Positions 20,801 to 27,666 of a DNA stretch of 64,000 nucleotides are shown one piece after another. Source of the stretch: Gari tellinella (lineage: Eukaryota > Mollusca > Bivalvia > Cardiida > Psammobiidae); contig OV277869.1 of NCBI GenBank assembly GCA_922989275.2, forward strand, positions 682,001-746,000, written 5' to 3'. The translations under genes were made by a program, and so were the position numbers. Each line of letters opens with the position of its first letter. The first letter of the stretch is position 1. The notes under the pieces were generated by a model. That model searched no databases, was not told where the DNA came from, and saw only the letters and a program-made list of their open reading frames with translations.

Positions 20801-23761
20801 ATATAAATATAAATATAAGGAATAAACAACATCTCTTTGCCGCTCATGACGGTATGACTACATTAGCTTCGGGGGGTAAATTTATCGAAAACGCCCTTCG
20901 GGCGTTCACGGAATTTACCCCCTGCGAAGCTAATGTAGTCATACCGTCATGAACGTCAAAAATATTTTGTTTATTCCTATAGTGGAGAATGTGTTATTCT
21001 TTCCCAACAAACGCGTTTACGCTAAAACTATTATTTGTAGTGCAAACAGTTTGGAGCCAGATCAGACGCCGGGTAACCCGGCGTCTGATCAGGCTCCAAA
21101 CGGTTTGCCACCAAGATAAACATGAAATATCAGAATTGTTCAAAAGTTGTTCTTTTCTGCGTTTTAGTGCTTTGCGTTTGCGTACGTTTGCTTTTAAACG
21201 GGAAAGAATAACAGATTCTCCACTGTATGCTAAAATTTAACCCAATACCTCATAGACTGTTTCTTTGTTTTGAAAACAGGTGATCACTTAGAGCAGGTTG
21301 ATGGTAAAGCAGAATGCACCTGCTTTAAGCTACCATCTGCATGTATATAGGAAATATTTCTGATATTGCACATACAATACTATATAGTATGGAAGTATTT
21401 TTATTTGAGGAATTAATTAAATGCATAAAATGCCTATCAATTGAGTTAAGGGTTGAATTAGCTTTTACCAACATTATTGTTGTTCTGACATTTGTTTAAG
21501 TTGCTTTTGAAAGAATTTCATTTGTTGTCCAGTTTTAGTTTTTCATGAAACTTGTGATGTTTATGCATCATTTTTAAACAGCGTACAGTAGGTCAACTCA
21601 TAAAATCATAGTAAAGGCTTCTGAACACTTAACAGTGGAGAAAACGTTATTCTTTCCCGTTTAAACGCAAACGAAACGTAAATGCATTGCAAAAAATGAA
21701 GAAAATGACAACTTTTTGACAATTCTGAATGTTGATTTTAACTTGGACAGCAAACAGTTTGGAGCCTGATCAGACGGCGGGTTACCCGGCGTCTGAACGG
21801 GCTCCAAACTGTTTGCATTGGAAATAATATATTTAGCGTAAGTGCGTTTATTGGGAAAGAATAACATTTTCTCCACTGTATGGGCCACATTTTTAGCCCC
21901 AAATTCATAAAATATTTGCTCAGAATGCTCTCCAGGACAAAAGGCTAGGTTACGTATAAATATGAGTTATGTCAGGTCAAAAGTAGGTCAGTAGATCAAA
22001 TCATTTGAAAAGCTTTTGAACACACTTGGGGACATATAGGATCTGTCATGAGTCTATGTTTAAGACAAGCTGATCTCAAACGAGTCTAGAATTGAAATGT
22101 TATTAAGCGAGCCTTGGCGATATCAACTTGTCTCAAACATCGACGAGTGACAGATTCTTTTTCTCACATTACCAACGATTTAAGCTATTCTTAAAGCAAT
22201 ATGCATTTTTTTGGAACCTCGGTGACATCAAAACGCCGTTATAAAATATAAATAGTGAGGCTATGGTGACGTCATCAAATTGATCTCTCACATGTTGGAG
22301 ATAAGGATATTAGTCACCATTGTTCGCTAAAGAAAACAGGGGTAGTTATGTGAGAAATGTTTCAACCTAACCTTCATGAATCTTACTCAGTCAGGCATAA
22401 ATATTGGTCATATCATAAAGCAGGTCCGTTTGTCAAATAGCAGAAAAAACTTTTGGATACAACAATCATGCGGGGAAGCCTTCCAGCTGGCTTGTGGAAG
22501 GTCGGTGGTTCTACCCAGTTGCAGATTCAGTCCTGAAACAGTGCATAAAGGGCTTCTAGGGTCTTCCTCCACCTGTAAGGGTCTTCCTCCACCTGTAATT
22601 AAAGGGCTTCTAGGGTCTTCCTCCACCTGTAATTAGTTGGGTGTCGTGATATGACTGCAACAGGGTTTAAAGCGACATAACATCATAACAAATCAATTTG
22701 GATGCAAGCATTTGTTCAGTTTTATTTTCTCATCTCTCGTGTGAGAGCTACATTGCCTCAAATTTGTCTTGTTTGTACACATGATATAATCAGGTAATGA
22801 AACTTTTGAGTTGAGTTTGAGATTGGTCCCAAGTATTTTATTGGTCAGATTTAAGCCTTTTGCTAGCAAAAGCTCAATCTGACCTATTGAATGCTTGAGA
22901 ATGATCTCAGACTCAACTCAAAAGCTATATACAGCGCTCCCTCTCTACAAAGACACACAATGGGAGACAAAAATTGTGAATGTTGTTTGGAGGAATTCGT
23001 TATAGGGAGGTTAATTGGTTTGCTTTTGCAAACAGCTTGAATCAATTTTAAGTAGACTATATTGCAGCAGTTAAAGCGTTAGACATAATTGTCCAGTTTA
23101 GAGAACTGCAGCAAGCGTTGTTGTAAGGAGGGAGTTGTTGTTTGGATGGAGCACTGTAACCTTAGACCCAGGTGTCGTTCACATGACACTGTTAAAACAA
23201 GAAATTTTAGCGTGTTCTTTACCTTCATTTGTTATATTCATATTCATATAGTCATATTCATGCTGTTAACCCTTTCCCCAATAGAAGCGCCTTTAAGCGG
23301 ATATAATGTATTCATCCGCTGAAGAAAGTAGTTCCAATTTAATCAGTAATGAATATGTATTATGGGGAATGTTTTCTATATTATAGCACATGATAGCTTA
23401 AAGCAGGCTGAAAGTAAAGCAGAATGCGCCCTAAGACGCATTCTGCTTTAATTTCAACCTGCTTTAAGTAGTCACCTATCTTAAGTACTAGAAACAGGCT
23501 ATCAGGTAAAGGGTTAATAAAGATGTTATTTAATATCCAAATACTCAACCAAATATGCAGATAGATTAAACAATATTAACCCTTTACCTCATAGCCTGTT
23601 TTAAGTTTTCAATAATTTTTGTTTTTCTTTCAGCATGGATAGTTGCCATAGCGCTGAGCGGCCTATTGCTTCTAAATATCATTGTATGTGTGGTGTGCTT
23701 TATAAAGAAAAGGAAGAGCGATAACCAGACGATATATGGTCGATTCAACGTTTCCACCTAG
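2753..23761 (+). CDS. Histidine acid phosphatase copy 1 (lysosomal/prostatic type, membrane-anchored), 10 exons, N-terminus missing
   Basis: Exons: 2753-2848, 4899-4991, 6031-6189, 7290-7385, 12440-12529, 14382-14505, 15490-15572, 17076-17250, 18001-18126, 23634-23761. All have AG/GT borders and compatible phases and join into 389 residues ending in TAG. The product should hydrolyse phosphomonoesters in lysosomes or at the cell surface. Catalytic residues of the family are present: the RHGDR loop (exon 1), Arg in YLRERY (exon 2), Arg in DEMRCL (exon 3) and the HD pair opening exon 8. Possible N-glycosylation sites include NSS, NIS, NLS, NST and NQT. The last exon encodes one transmembrane helix and a basic tail with YGRF, a YxxPhi-type sorting motif as in lysosomal acid phosphatase. 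One usual disulfide partner is replaced (Ala in PPYASA where vertebrate enzymes have Cys). The signal-peptide exon was not found in 1-2752 and probably lies upstream of the window. Family call secure; ACP2 versus ACPP orthology cannot be decided. Confidence 0.95.
2909..3235. mobile_element. MITE with CTCTTTCAAC terminal inverted repeats
   Basis: Starts CTCTTTCAACACCATGG and ends GGCGTTGAAAGAG, with a GTGTAGTCCCAGATC-type hairpin at 3125-3190. The left end is also present after the RHGDR exon of copy 2 (58289 on), so it predates the gene duplication. Confidence 0.65.
3592..3846. mobile_element. Composite MITE with CAGGGCTGCCAT ends, TA target
   Basis: TA-flanked. Left end CAGGGCTGCCATTTCTCCG, right end ATGGTAGCCCTG, enclosing a family B hairpin (AAAGCAGGCTGAAAGTAAAG). 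Other copies: 43180-43434, 44932-45184, 57855-58110. Confidence 0.7.
4353..4604. mobile_element. Family B MITE (TTAA target, AAAGCAGG hairpin)
   Basis: Bounded by TTAA; ends ACCCATTACCCC and AGGTAATGGGT. The centre is a long hairpin GCTTAAAGCAGGCTGAAAGT with complement ending CTTTAAG. The TTAA target is the piggyBac/Kolobok type; no transposase is present. Confidence 0.75.
4899..4991 (+). CDS. Acid phosphatase copy 1, exon 2
   Basis: 31 codons beginning IGMNQHYALGKYLRERY, the family's helix after the active-site loop, with the conserved Arg in YLRERY and an NSS glycosylation site. Acceptor CTCTACAG, donor GTAAAG, phase 0/0. Confidence 0.95.
5124..5270 (+). mobile_element. 5' fragment of Helitron/Pearl-like element
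   Basis: Begins TTTTTAGCTCACCTGAGCC and folds into the same terminal hairpin (AGCTCACCTGAGCC / GGCTCAAGGTGAGCT) as the elements at 26672 and 33381. Truncated after about 140 bases. Confidence 0.6.
5274..5955. repeat. Rearranged family B MITE with stepwise tandem duplication of both arms
   Basis: The left arm around AGTAGTTTAAAGCAGGATG occurs twice about 84 bases apart. The right arm from GGAGCATTCTGC through GGGGTAATAGGTT recurs at about 83-base steps (near 5711, 5793, 5877) after the complete hairpin. Confidence 0.7.
6031..6189 (+). CDS. Acid phosphatase copy 1, exon 3
   Basis: 53 codons with SSDEMRCLMSAYCNLAGLYPP and WQPVPVHT, both hallmark blocks of the family. The Arg in DEMRCL aligns with the catalytic Arg79 of prostatic acid phosphatase. 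Acceptor TTTATTTCAG, donor GTAAGT, phase 0/0. Confidence 0.95.
6373..6633. mobile_element. Family D MITE (TTAA target, GTGTAGACCCTGATC hairpin)
   Basis: TTAA-bounded, ends CTCTTTGAACCCTAGTC and CAGGGAGGAAAGGG; inverted relative to the copies at 13851 and 32237. Hairpin at 6465-6527. Confidence 0.7.
6667..7120. mobile_element. TIR element GGTCCGTCTAAAGACC with nested family B hairpin
   Basis: Terminal inverted repeats GGTCCGTCTAAAGACCCC at 6667 and GGGGTCTTTAGACGGACC ending 7120 enclose a family B MITE (6950-7035). Confidence 0.7.
7290..7385 (+). CDS. Acid phosphatase copy 1, exon 4
   Basis: 32 codons, YLNMGENCPRYQQLMAE then a charged stretch ending EEEKQNK. The NCP cysteine is a conserved disulfide position. 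Acceptor TTTGTTTCTAG, donor GTAAGA. This acceptor is the undisturbed counterpart of the MITE-bearing acceptor in copy 2. Confidence 0.95.
7620..8990 (+). repeat. Minisatellite array, first part, about 8 units of about 165 bp
   Basis: Each unit contains the words TTTAGGTTTCGAAA (usually twice), CAGGTATTGCTTTCATA and GTGTGTATATGGACAAGACC. It is non-coding, with stops in all frames. Confidence 0.9.
8993..10981. mobile_element. 1,989-bp DNA transposon-like insertion with GCCT target duplication
   Basis: Terminal inverted repeats ACATGGGTGAAAGTT and AACTTTCACCCATGT, flanked by GCCT (8989-8992, 10982-10985), and it splits one minisatellite unit cleanly. The right end is very GC-rich (10855-10935, repeated CCCCC/GGGGG). 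No transposase was recognised. A 106-codon minus-strand frame (9311 to 8991) runs into the left terminus. Superfamily unassigned. Confidence 0.8.
10986..12240 (+). repeat. Minisatellite array, second part, about 8 units of about 165 bp
   Basis: Continues the array of 7620-8990 after the insertion with the same unit; the last unit (12060-12180) is the most diverged. Confidence 0.9.
12440..12529 (+). CDS. Acid phosphatase copy 1, exon 5
   Basis: 30 codons, EFYQFVGKMSGW then NISNIWRVADTVICE, matching the family's KLSG...IW...YCE block. Acceptor TATTTTCAG, donor GTAGGT, phase 0/0. The preceding intron is 5 kb because of a large tandem-repeat transposon. Confidence 0.95.
12552..12720. mobile_element. 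Family E palindromic MITE
   Basis: Left end GCTCCAAATAAGGGGAGG, core CCTATGGTGTCACTACTC followed by a GAATCGTC hairpin, then AGTAGTAACCCAATAGG. The same element follows the fifth common exon in copy 2 (63922 on), so it predates the gene duplication. Confidence 0.7.
12787..13033. mobile_element. Family A MITE (CAGTGGAGAA ends, TA target)
   Basis: TA-flanked, ends CAGTGGAGAAAAGGTTATTC and GAATAACGTTTTCTCCACTG. The core hairpin AAACAGTTTGGAGCC...GGCTCCAAACTATTT is at 12852-12916. Confidence 0.85.
13170..13715. repeat. Compound inverted repeat (palindrome within palindrome)
   Basis: Two palindromic blocks (about 13176-13336 and 13540-13715) are inverted copies of each other around an inner pair of ATATGCCTTGAATACAAA / TTTGTATTCAAGGCATAT (13346 and 13516). 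Each block folds on itself with ACATTACCAGTTG / CAACTGGTAATGT-type ends. Confidence 0.75.
13851..14101. mobile_element. Family D MITE
   Basis: TTAA-bounded, ends CTCTTTCCTCCCTGAAAC and GGGTTCAAAGGG, hairpin GTGAAGACCCTGATCAGAGG at 13965-14027. A family B MITE follows directly at its right TTAA. Confidence 0.8.
14098..14326. mobile_element. Family B MITE abutting family D
   Basis: Shares the TTAA at 14098 with the previous element; hairpin with AGCTTAAAACAGGTTGACAG. Confidence 0.6.
14382..14505 (+). CDS. Acid phosphatase copy 1, exon 6
   Basis: 41 codons plus one base: KHHNLNLSSWINST, then DKLMELES and SRLKG, corresponding to the HNFTLPSW...SRLQGG part of the family. It contains NLS and NST glycosylation sites. 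Acceptor ATCTGTTTCAG, donor GTAAGT; the split Gly codon joins in frame to the next exon. Confidence 0.94.
14562..14777. mobile_element. TTAA MITE with CTCTTTGCATGCTGG end and GGATCCTGATGAGACG hairpin
   Basis: Bounded by TTAA, ends CTCTTTGCATG and GTGCAAAGAG; hairpin at 14660-14727. Confidence 0.65.
14932..15137. mobile_element. Family C MITE (TTAA target, GGATCCGGATGAGACG hairpin)
   Basis: TTAA-bounded, ends CCCTAGCCCGCCAAATAAAT and GAGTGGCAGGCTAAGGG. Hairpin 15034-15098. Confidence 0.8.
15490..15572 (+). CDS. Acid phosphatase copy 1, exon 7
   Basis: Two bases complete the Gly codon, then 27 codons PLLKDFIINMQASINGS to KFHMYSG, ending just before the catalytic HD pair. Acceptor TTTTTTCCAG, donor GTAAGT. 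Confidence 0.94.
15603..15839. repeat. Long hairpin in copy 1 intron 7
   Basis: Arms AAGGGCCTT and GAGTATTTAGGTTCTTTTA at left are complementary to TAAAAGAACCTAAATACTC and AAGGCCCTT at right; the inner arms (GAGATGTGACATCCC and its complement) continue to the centre near 15738. The left arm has a 34-base extra segment. Confidence 0.8.
16043..16245. mobile_element. Family E palindromic MITE
   Basis: Ends AGGGCTTCAGATATGGGGAG and CTCCCTCTTATCTTGAGCCC; centre ATTAGAATCGTCTCTTCGAG / complement. Confidence 0.75.
16683..17050. mobile_element. Two overlapping family E MITEs before exon 8
   Basis: The full palindrome at 16686-16870 is followed by a second half-to-full copy ending AACTCCTTATCTGGAGCCCTG at 17050, 26 bases before exon 8. 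Confidence 0.7.
17076..17250 (+). CDS. Acid phosphatase copy 1, exon 8 (catalytic His-Asp)
   Basis: Begins HDTTVAAFLSALGLFNG; the His-Asp pair is the proton-donor site of the family. PPYASA follows, where vertebrate enzymes have a Cys, so one usual disulfide is lost. It ends PLTLP with one base of a Gly codon. Acceptor TCTCTTTCAG, donor GTAAAT. Confidence 0.95.
17276..17358. repeat. Family E core hairpin after exon 8
   Basis: CCTATGGTGTCAGTACTCATT, GAATCGTCTCAGAGACAATTC and AATGAGTAGTGACACCATAGG form the core hairpin without the outer arms. Confidence 0.7.
18001..18126 (+). CDS. Acid phosphatase copy 1, exon 9
   Basis: Two bases, 41 codons and one base. Reads GCEFNCPFELFVKLTKPVIP then DWNFECGNEP. 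The GC...C pair and the FEC cysteine are conserved family disulfide positions. Acceptor CTTTTTTCAG, donor GTAAGA. A decayed partial duplicate lies at 19379-19455. Confidence 0.94.
18172..19365. mobile_element. Family E MITE split by a Helitron/Pearl-like element
   Basis: The left part GAGCTCCAGTATTTCAAAA (18172) breaks off at 18205 and resumes with TTGCATTATACCCTATGG at 19220, ending CCTAATCTGGAGTCCTG at 19365. Confidence 0.7.
18205..19218 (+). mobile_element. Helitron/Pearl-like element with about 140-bp repeats, in copy 1 intron 9
   Basis: Starts with hairpin GCCCCCAGAATC / GATTCGGGGGC, carries about four repeats with GGCTATAACATTTGCACC, TCAAGACCTTTCCAA and TGACCTTGACCTTTGACC, and ends CGTGT-loop-ACACG followed by CTCTTGTT. 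Class inferred from the terminal hairpin plus the shared 3' word. Confidence 0.65.
19379..19455 (+). pseudogene. Decayed partial duplicate of acid phosphatase exon 9
   Basis: From about 19392 the sequence matches the second half of exon 9 (WNF, CGNEP, TEE, NK, LST) and continues into the start of its intron (to about 19495), with the GTAAGA donor intact. The first half is missing or scrambled, the corresponding frame has a TAA, and a MITE abuts it upstream. This is a local tandem duplication, probably not spliced. Confidence 0.75.
19632..19883. mobile_element. Family B MITE
   Basis: TTAA-bounded; hairpin 19765-19830 with GAATGCGCCTTAAGCGCATTC at the apex. Confidence 0.8.
19950..20140. mobile_element. 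Family E palindromic MITE
   Basis: Ends CAGGGCTCCAGATAAGACTG and CTTCCCTTATCTAGAGCTGTG; core at 20020-20085. Confidence 0.75.
20818..20977. repeat. Long hairpin, arms about 70 bases
   Basis: Outer arms AGGAATAAACAA / TTGTTTATTCCT; inner arms TCATGACGGTATGACTACAT with its exact complement ending at 20952; apex near AACGCCCTTCGGGCGTT. A family A MITE begins two bases after it. Confidence 0.85.
20980..21225. mobile_element. Family A MITE
   Basis: TA-flanked, CAGTGG-type left end mutated to TAGTGG; hairpin 21045-21110 with GCCGGGTAACCCGGC apex. Confidence 0.85.
21237..21449. mobile_element. Family B MITE, hairpin partly lost
   Basis: TTAA-bounded; one hairpin arm deleted around 21310-21330. 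Confidence 0.6.
21632..21878. mobile_element. Family A MITE
   Basis: Ends CAGTGGAGAAAACGTTATTC and GAATAACATTTTCTCCACTG; hairpin 21750-21817. Confidence 0.8.
22042..22349. mobile_element. MITE with TGACGTCA-type motifs (family I)
   Basis: Begins near GGATCTGTCATGAGTC and ends GTAGTTATGTGAGAAA, inverted relative to 25397-25739. It contains GGTGACGTCATCA-like motifs. Confidence 0.65.
22445..22680 (+). mobile_element. Mollusc-type SINE remnant
   Basis: Contains GCCTTCCAGCTGGCTTGTGG, GGTCGGTGGTTCTACCCAG, TAGGGTCTTCCTCCACC (three times) and a tail GTTTAAAGCGACATAACA, the order seen in a widespread mollusc SINE. The internal CTTCCTCCACCTGTAA unit is locally triplicated. Confidence 0.65.
22801..22925. 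repeat. Palindromic MITE, family J (TTTGAGTTGAGTTTGAG ends)
   Basis: Arms ACTTTTGAGTTGAG and CTCAACTCAAAAG, inner words AAGCTCAATCTGACC. Relatives: 28723-28828, 49705-49795, 59532-59679. Confidence 0.7.
22932..23160. mobile_element. Family G MITE
   Basis: TACAGCGCTCCCTCTCTAC left end and GGATGGAGCACTGTAA right end; the hairpin is reduced to AAACAGCTTGAATC. Confidence 0.6.
23266..23517. mobile_element. Family B MITE just upstream of the last exon of copy 1
   Basis: TTAA-bounded, CCCTTTCCCCAATAGAAGCG end (a variant subfamily); hairpin 23397-23465. Confidence 0.8.
23634..23761 (+). CDS. Acid phosphatase copy 1, last exon: transmembrane helix and sorting tail
   Basis: It completes an Ala codon, then WIVAIALSGLLLLNIIV continues into a hydrophobic helix ending before KKRKS. 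The tail has YGRF (YxxPhi type), then FNVST and TAG. The layout (luminal enzyme, one helix, short tyrosine-motif tail) matches lysosomal acid phosphatase and the membrane isoform of prostatic acid phosphatase. An ATTAAA hexamer lies shortly after the stop, but the 3' end is not defined. Confidence 0.93.
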
Positions 23762-23887
23762 GACAATGGGGACTGATTAAACTGTGGAGGGCCGAAGAGC
23801 TGTTGTCAGCTTACGTCTGCAAAAACCATGACCTTTTATGACTGTGAGACAAAATGATGGGAGCAATATAAACCTGTCCTTCAATCT

Positions 23888-24077
23888 TTAACCCTTAACC
23901 ATAGATACATGTATATCTTTTAACGCCTTTATTTTTTTTTCCTCTGGAGATGGTAGCTTAAAGTAGGCTGAAAGTAAAGCAGAATGCGCCTTAAGGCGCA
24001 TTCTGGTTTACTTTTAACCTGCTTTAATTGGTCATTTATCTTCAAAACTAGATACAGGCTATGGAGTAAAGGGTTAA
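23888..24077. mobile_element. Family B MITE, about 130 bases after the acid phosphatase stop
   Basis: TTAA-bounded, left arm shortened; hairpin 23957-24025. It may lie in the 3' untranslated region. Confidence 0.7.
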
Positions 24078-24253
24078 GTTTGTTCATTTGTTTCTCGGTC
24101 CATCCATTTGTTTTGTTGTCTGTTTGTTTGTTTTTACATATACCCCAGATAAACACATTGTCATTTCGATATTGTCATTTTGATATGGTCAATTCTTCAA
24201 CGATTTATGGATGGGTGAACTGGGCATGGTACCTTTTTTCCCATCCAGATATA

Positions 24254-24499
24254 CAGTGGAGAATCTGTTATTCTTTCCCGTTTAAACGCAAACGTATGCA
24301 AACGCAAAGCACTAAAACGTAGAAAAGAACAACTTTTGGACAATTCTGATAATTCTTGTTTATCTTGGTGGCAAACAGTTTGGAGCCTGATCAGACGCCG
24401 GGTTACACGGCGTCTGATCTGGCTCCAAACTGTATGTAATGGAAAACATAGTTTTAGCGTAAACGCGTTTATTGGGAAAGAATAACAGATTCTCCACTG
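24254..24499. mobile_element. Family A MITE
   Basis: TA-flanked; ends CAGTGGAGAATCTGTTATTC and GAATAACAGATTCTCCACTG; hairpin 24373-24438 with GCCGGGTTACACGGC apex. Confidence 0.85.
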
Positions 24500-24525
24500 T
24501 ACTTACATACAACTCAAGGACATCT

Positions 24526-24781
24526 TTAACCCATTTACCCCATAGCCTGTTTCTAGTTTTGAAGACAGGTGGCCACTTTAAGCAGTATGAAAGTAAAGCA
24601 GAATGTCCCTTATGGCATATTCTGTTTAACCTTCAGCCTGCTTTAAGTTACCATCTGCCAGAATTTCTTAGAATTTTTTCGTATGGTACCATATTCATGG
24701 ATGTATAAATTGGAACTGTTTTCTTCAGTGGAGGAAGAAATTAAATTTGTAAAGATGCATAACTATGGAGTAAGGGGTTAA
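24526..24781. mobile_element. Family B MITE
   Basis: TTAA-bounded, inverted orientation; hairpin 24578-24650 somewhat diverged. Confidence 0.75.
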
Positions 24782-24794
24782 GACAGGTGACTGC

Positions 24795-25045
24795 TTAACC
24801 CTTTACTTCATAGCCTGTTTCTAATTTTGAAGTCATGTGACCTCTTAAAGCAGGTTGAAAGTAAAGCAGAATGTGCCTAAGGCACATTCTGCTTTACTTT
24901 CAGCCTGCTTTAAGCTTAAATCTGCTAGGCTATATAAAATATTTGTAATTGTAATTGTTCATGAGGGTATGAACTGGAACTATTTGCTTCAGAGGAGGAA
25001 TAAATTAAATACGCGAAAAGTCGCTTCTATTGGGGAAAGGGTTAA
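24795..25045. mobile_element. Family B MITE, first of an abutting pair
   Basis: Right TTAA (25042-25045) is also the left TTAA of the next copy. Confidence 0.8.
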
Positions 25046-25291
25046 CCCTTTCCCCCATAGAAGCGCCTTTTAGCGCATTTAGTTTATTCTTGCCCTGAAG
25101 AAAATAGTTCCAATTTATACATTCATAAATATGTATAATACAAAATATTTGCTATATTCTAGCAGATGATAGCTTAAATCAGGCTGAAAGTAAAGCAGAA
25201 TGCGCTTAAAGCGCATTCTGCTTTACTTTCAACCTGCTTTAAGTGGACACCTATATTCAATACTAGAGATATGCTATGTGGGAAAGGGTTA
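25042..25291. mobile_element. Family B MITE, second of an abutting pair
   Basis: Head-to-head with the previous copy across one TTAA; hairpin 25180-25243. Confidence 0.75.
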
Positions 25292-25396
25292 CGACAGATG
25301 ACTGCTTAGAGCATGCAGAAAGTAAATCAGAAAGCTTCTCAAGGATCTTGTACATTCCAGTAGTTACATGTATAGCCATACTTGAATTTAATTTTC

Positions 25397-25739
25397 TCAC
25401 ATAACTACCCTTGTTTTCTATAGCGAACAACGATAACGAATATCCTTATCTCCAACATGTGTGAGATCACTTTGATGACGTCACTATAACGTCACTATTT
25501 ATAACGCGTTTTGACGTCACCGGGGTTCCAAAAACGCCTATTGCTTTGGAAAATAGCTTAAATCGTTGGATATGTGAGAAAAAGAATCTGTCACTCGTCG
25601 ATGTTTAAGACAAGTTGATCTCAAACTCGTCTAGAATAGAAAAGTTATTAAGCTCGCCAAGGCTCGCTTAATAACGTTTCAATTCTAGACTCGTTTGAGA
25701 TCAGCTTGTCTTAAACATCGACTCATGACAGATCCTATA
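25397..25739. mobile_element. Family I MITE with CRE-like TGACGTCA motifs
   Basis: From TCTCACATAACTACCC to CATGACAGATCC. Contains GATGACGTCACTATAACGTC and TTTTGACGTCACC, plus a long hairpin of GTTTGAGATCAGCTTGTC and its complement. Confidence 0.7.
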
Positions 25740-26008
25740 TATTACAAGTCATATGCAAATGTTTCTAATTTGTAAAATGTTCTATTGAATTTTGCCTAAT
25801 GTTTACAATCAGTATGCAAGTTTACCGATATATGATAATGTTATATGACTGTCACTTACTTCGGAACAAGAACGAATATGAATTCTATGTATATATGCAA
25901 ATTTTGTTTGCTGCTAATCAGATTTCTTGTAGTTAGTTCATTGTATTTTTGTCAGGTAAAGTTCATACATGTATGTTATTCAATTTTTCCATTGACTATA
26001 TTAATCTT

Positions 26009-26508
26009 TTAACCCATTACCCCTTAAATACGCCTATTAACACCTTTAATTTATCCCTCCACTGAAGAAAATAGTTCCTATTTATACAGTCATGAAGATG
26101 AACAAGAAGAAATATTTCCTATATGTTGGCAGCTGGTAGCGTTATGCAGGCTGAAAGTAAAGGAGAATGCGCCTTAACCCTTTCCTCCATAGAAGTGCCT
26201 TTTAGCGGATATGATTTATTCTTCCGCTGAAGAAAATAGTTCCAATTTAATCAGCCATGAATATATAGTATAGGGAATATTTCTACATTTTAGCACATGG
26301 AAGCTTAAAGCTGGCTGAAAGTAAAGCAGAATGCGCCTTTGGGCGCATTCTGCTTTACTTTCAACCTGCTTTAAGTAGTCACATATCTTCAATACTGGAA
26401 ACAATGCTATCAGGTAAAGGGTTAAGGCGCATTCTGGTTTACTTTTAACCTGCTTTAAGTTGTCACTTGACTTGAAATCTAGAAACAGGCTATGGGGTAA
26501 TGAGTTAA
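26009..26508. mobile_element. Family B MITE interrupted by another family B MITE
   Basis: The outer copy 26009-26508 is split inside its hairpin at GCGCC|TTAA by a second copy at 26174-26425; both keep TTAA borders. Confidence 0.8.
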
Positions 26509-26518
26509 AGAAACATAC

Positions 26519-26600
26519 CTGCTTAGACCCAGGAATGAACTTAGGTCACAAAGTTTGGAGTCAAGCACTCTACCACATCGCCATTAAACTGTGTTTGTAT
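26519..26600 (-). other. Decayed tRNA-derived SINE head
   Basis: On the minus strand GGCGATGTGGTAGAGTGCTT (A box region) and a weak B box (GTTCATTCC) follow in tRNA spacing; similar to 61210-61303. Confidence 0.4.
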
Positions 26601-26726
26601 AGCAAGGCCAGATCAAACATGAAAATCCACTACACACATAGTATTATGTCATTTTATTTTTGTGCATTTTATTAGCTCACCTGAGCCAAAGGCTCAAGGT
26701 GAGCTATTGTGACCGCTCACCGTCCG

Positions 26727-26798
26727 TAGTACGTCTGTCCGTCTGTCCGTCTGTCCGTCTGTCCGTCTGTCTGTCTGTCCGTCTGTCCGTCTGTCCGT
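26727..26798 (+). repeat. CTGTCCGT microsatellite
   Basis: About 72 bases of alternating GTCC and GTCT tetramers inside the Helitron-like element. Confidence 0.9.
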
Positions 26799-27109
26799 TC
26801 ACTTTTACTTCAAACGACATCTCCTCTGAAACCCGCCGATTGTAGGGAGAGTTCAAACTGCTTATGATGTTCCTTGGATGCTTCTCTACAGAAGTTGTTC
26901 AAAAAAAAGGAAAAAAAGCACAAACTCTGCTTGAAAAAGCAAAAAAGCAAAAATCTTTAAAAAATCTTCTTGCCCAAAACTACTAGGCCCTAAGCTTTGA
27001 TATTTGTACAGTAGAATCTCCTGGTGGATCTATCTATAGTTTGTTAAAATGAAATCCCTAGGGTCACATTTGACACCACCCTGCACAGTTTAAGTGCTGC
27101 TCTAGGCAG

Positions 27110-27345
27110 GTTTTACAGTATTTTTGATTTAGGCAGAACTGTATTTACCTGAGTTACCCTTAATATACTATGGGCAAATAGCCAATATTTGCAAACATTT
27201 TGGATCCAGATCAGATGCAACATAATCATAATGCTACATCTAATCTGGATCCAACCTATTTGCCACTCATTTACCAACTTAACATTTTCTAAATTGTTTT
27301 TTTGTACACTTTTCACATACAGTAGGTTTTAAGCAGACATCATTT
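27110..27345. mobile_element. Degenerate MITE nested in the Helitron-like element
   Basis: Hairpin CAAACATTTTGGATCCAG...CTGGATCCAACCTATTTG at 27190-27264. Confidence 0.5.
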
Positions 27346-27666
27346 CAGTCTGGTAAGGGTAAGCCCAAGCGTTCTAGCCACTGAGGTCAAATATTATGCA
27401 ACTCTGAACTGGTAGTGGGTATCACAGAACTGGTCATGATCAGCTGAACATGTTGTCTGCTAAAGTTTAGATATGGTTCAGTCTGATTCATACTTAGAGA
27501 AACAGGATCTGGAAGTGATCCACTGACAGTTATGTAATTATGTCTTATGCCATATTTATACATATGTTTAATATTGGTTTTGTCAGAGTTATCTGTATGT
27601 CTTTTCAATAATTCCACTTTAAACAGTCATGAAAATGTAAGATGCAAAAGTAAAGCAAAGTGTGCA

